Source: Algoriphagus zhangzhouensis
Lineage (GTDB): Bacteria > Bacteroidota > Bacteroidia > Cytophagales > Cyclobacteriaceae
NCBI RefSeq assembly: GCF_900148515.1
Contig: NZ_FRXN01000002.1
Span: forward strand, 124,001 to 188,000
DNA: 64,000 bases
Direction: 5' to 3'
Shown here: one piece after another, positions 63,211 through 64,000 of the stretch
How positions within the stretch are numbered: the first letter of the stretch is position 1
Layout: every line of letters starts with the position of its first letter
Translations under genes and position numbers: made by a program
The notes under the pieces: generated by a model
What the model was told of the DNA's origin: nothing
The model's input: only the letters and a program-made list of their open reading frames with translations
Databases searched by the model: none

Positions 63211-64000
63211 CCGGTTCGGGCTTATTTTTTTGAAGGTAATAGATTCCCGCAATAAGGACTAATAATCCTACCAAAGCCATAGGATAAGACACTGTATCTG
63301 TGGATTCAATATCAAATTCTATCATTCCTTGATTGGAAGCATAGACCATTAAAACAGTAAAAGTATTATTGATAATATGGGCTAAAATAGGATAAACAAG
63401 ACTTCCTGTGAATACATACATATATCCGAACATCGCGCCTAAGAATACTCTTGGCAAAAAGCCGTAGAACTGTACATGGATAGCAGAGAAAATAATTGCC
63501 GACAACCAAATTCCCCAATGCACTGAGCCAGTATATAAATGCATTTTTGGCTGGAGTACTCCTCTAAAAAACATCTCCTCACCGATTCCTGCCAAAACCC
63601 CAATCACCAAAATCCCCGCCAGTAACTCTGGGATCGTCTGGAAATCTGTCAAATACTTGGTCATCTCCATCAACTGCTCCTCCATGGATCTCATCCATGC
63701 TTCCAATGAAGCCATAGATTCCGGAAGTACCATTTGAGAATTCCAGTAAATCAACAGTGCATTGAAGAACATTCCTCCAAAAGTAATCCCAAGTGCAACC
63801 CAGAATTTCTTGTTATTGAACCGAGAAAGCTGCAAATCCCATTTCAAATTCGCTTTATCTAGCCAATGAATAATAATCCAAGCAGTTAGCCAAAACCCGA
63901 TACCTGAACCTAAACCTTGTATAAACAACATTGCCATCCGTCCATTTGGGATGGTATCATCCCCTTGCATCAAGGACATTATTTCCTCAATTGAGATATT
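63194..64000 (-). CDS. CPBP family intramembrane metalloprotease (5' end beyond the window)
   Basis: 268 codons are visible, and the frame is open to the right edge; the ATG at 63979 is probably internal, since the residues before it (ISIEEI) continue an open helical frame and the family usually has one or two more helices. Five to six hydrophobic segments are visible. Catalytic motifs: GEEMFFRGVL (EExxxR) and IHVQFYGFLPRVFLGAMFG with the histidine, followed by HIINN. CPBP proteins are related to Rce1-type CaaX proteases; the substrate is unknown. It precedes the DUF2007 gene and cdsA. Confidence 0.88.
   Translation of the reverse strand, partial: NISIEEIMSLMQGDDTIPNGRMAMLFIQGLGSGIGFWLTAWIIIHWLDKANLKWDLQLSRFNNKKFWVALGITFGGMFFNALLIYWNSQMVLPESMASLEAWMRSMEEQLMEMTKYLTDFQTIPELLAGILVIGVLAGIGEEMFFRGVLQPKMHLYTGSVHWGIWLSAIIFSAIHVQFYGFLPRVFLGAMFGYMYVFTGSLVYPILAHIINNTFTVLMVYASNQGMIEFDIESTDTVSYPMALVGLLVLIAGIYYLQKNKPEPDGELD

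Noticed and set aside
1..64000. tRNA, rRNA or other stable RNA genes
   Set aside because: I read the intergenic stretches and found no tRNA cloverleaf, rRNA or known riboswitch signature. Most spacers are under 250 bp and are accounted for by promoters, terminators or repeats.

Overview
The window looks like a chromosomal segment of a marine or freshwater Bacteroidota bacterium, most likely Cytophagales (Algoriphagus or another Cyclobacteriaceae member). The reasons are a SusC/SusD outer-membrane nutrient system, several other TonB-linked barrels, a type IX secretion sorting tail, many short lipoproteins with a FxSC-type lipobox, a DUF4249 lipoprotein, a bacillithiol enzyme (BshC), few Shine-Dalgarno sequences, and promoter -7 boxes of the Bacteroidota form TAnnTTTG ahead of several genes. 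The genus is inference; no rRNA or tRNA gene is present to fix it.

Layout. 1-3155: a 5'-truncated Eco57I-type adenine methyltransferase followed by a small PD-(D/E)XK protein, probably a restriction-modification pair and the only clear defence locus. 3306-7313: small envelope proteins, a HAD phosphatase, a DUF2461 protein and murF. 7407-20340: secreted and outer-membrane proteins (FG-GAP/T9SS protein, amidohydrolase, S9 peptidase, TonB-type barrel, DUF5916 protein). 20421-31895: clpB, a dead ORF6N gene, a dipeptidase, an esterase-like lipoprotein, a beta-propeller lipoprotein, an acyl-ACP desaturase, an M20 amidohydrolase, a pirin and a Rossmann/DUF2520 protein. 31958-34570: a plug-domain protein without a barrel. 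34722-41018: the 2-oxoglutarate dehydrogenase operon odhA-odhB-lpd (TCA cycle), interrupted by a four-helix-bundle (S23/bAvd-like) gene. 41223-46150: an IPT/kelch lipoprotein, TonB receptor and DUF4249 operon. 46313-52159: a SusC-SusD-SusE-like operon. 52736-55376: bshC, 5-formyl-THF cyclo-ligase and a small barrel. 55575-57977: M16 peptidase, ispF, mnmD. 58036-60021: two tandem pairs of unknown envelope paralogues, one pair on each strand. 60100-64000: psd, glutamate-type dehydrogenase, cdsA, a DUF2007 protein and a truncated CPBP protease; psd and cdsA both belong to phospholipid synthesis.

The most unusual signal is at 36135-36628. A complete four-helix-bundle gene sits between odhB and lpd in the same orientation. 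It is bracketed by two degenerate 7-bp-period arrays built on GTAC, which match each other as inverted repeats (25 of 32 positions), and an 11-bp perfect hairpin lies just ahead of its start codon. It resembles an inserted, possibly mobile unit. A second 7-bp array, built on CAGT, overlaps the end of the amidohydrolase gene at 11229-11291. Other points of interest are dyad-rich putative operators at odhA, the desaturase gene and psd, and three convergent gene pairs that all overlap by the self-complementary tetranucleotide TTAA.
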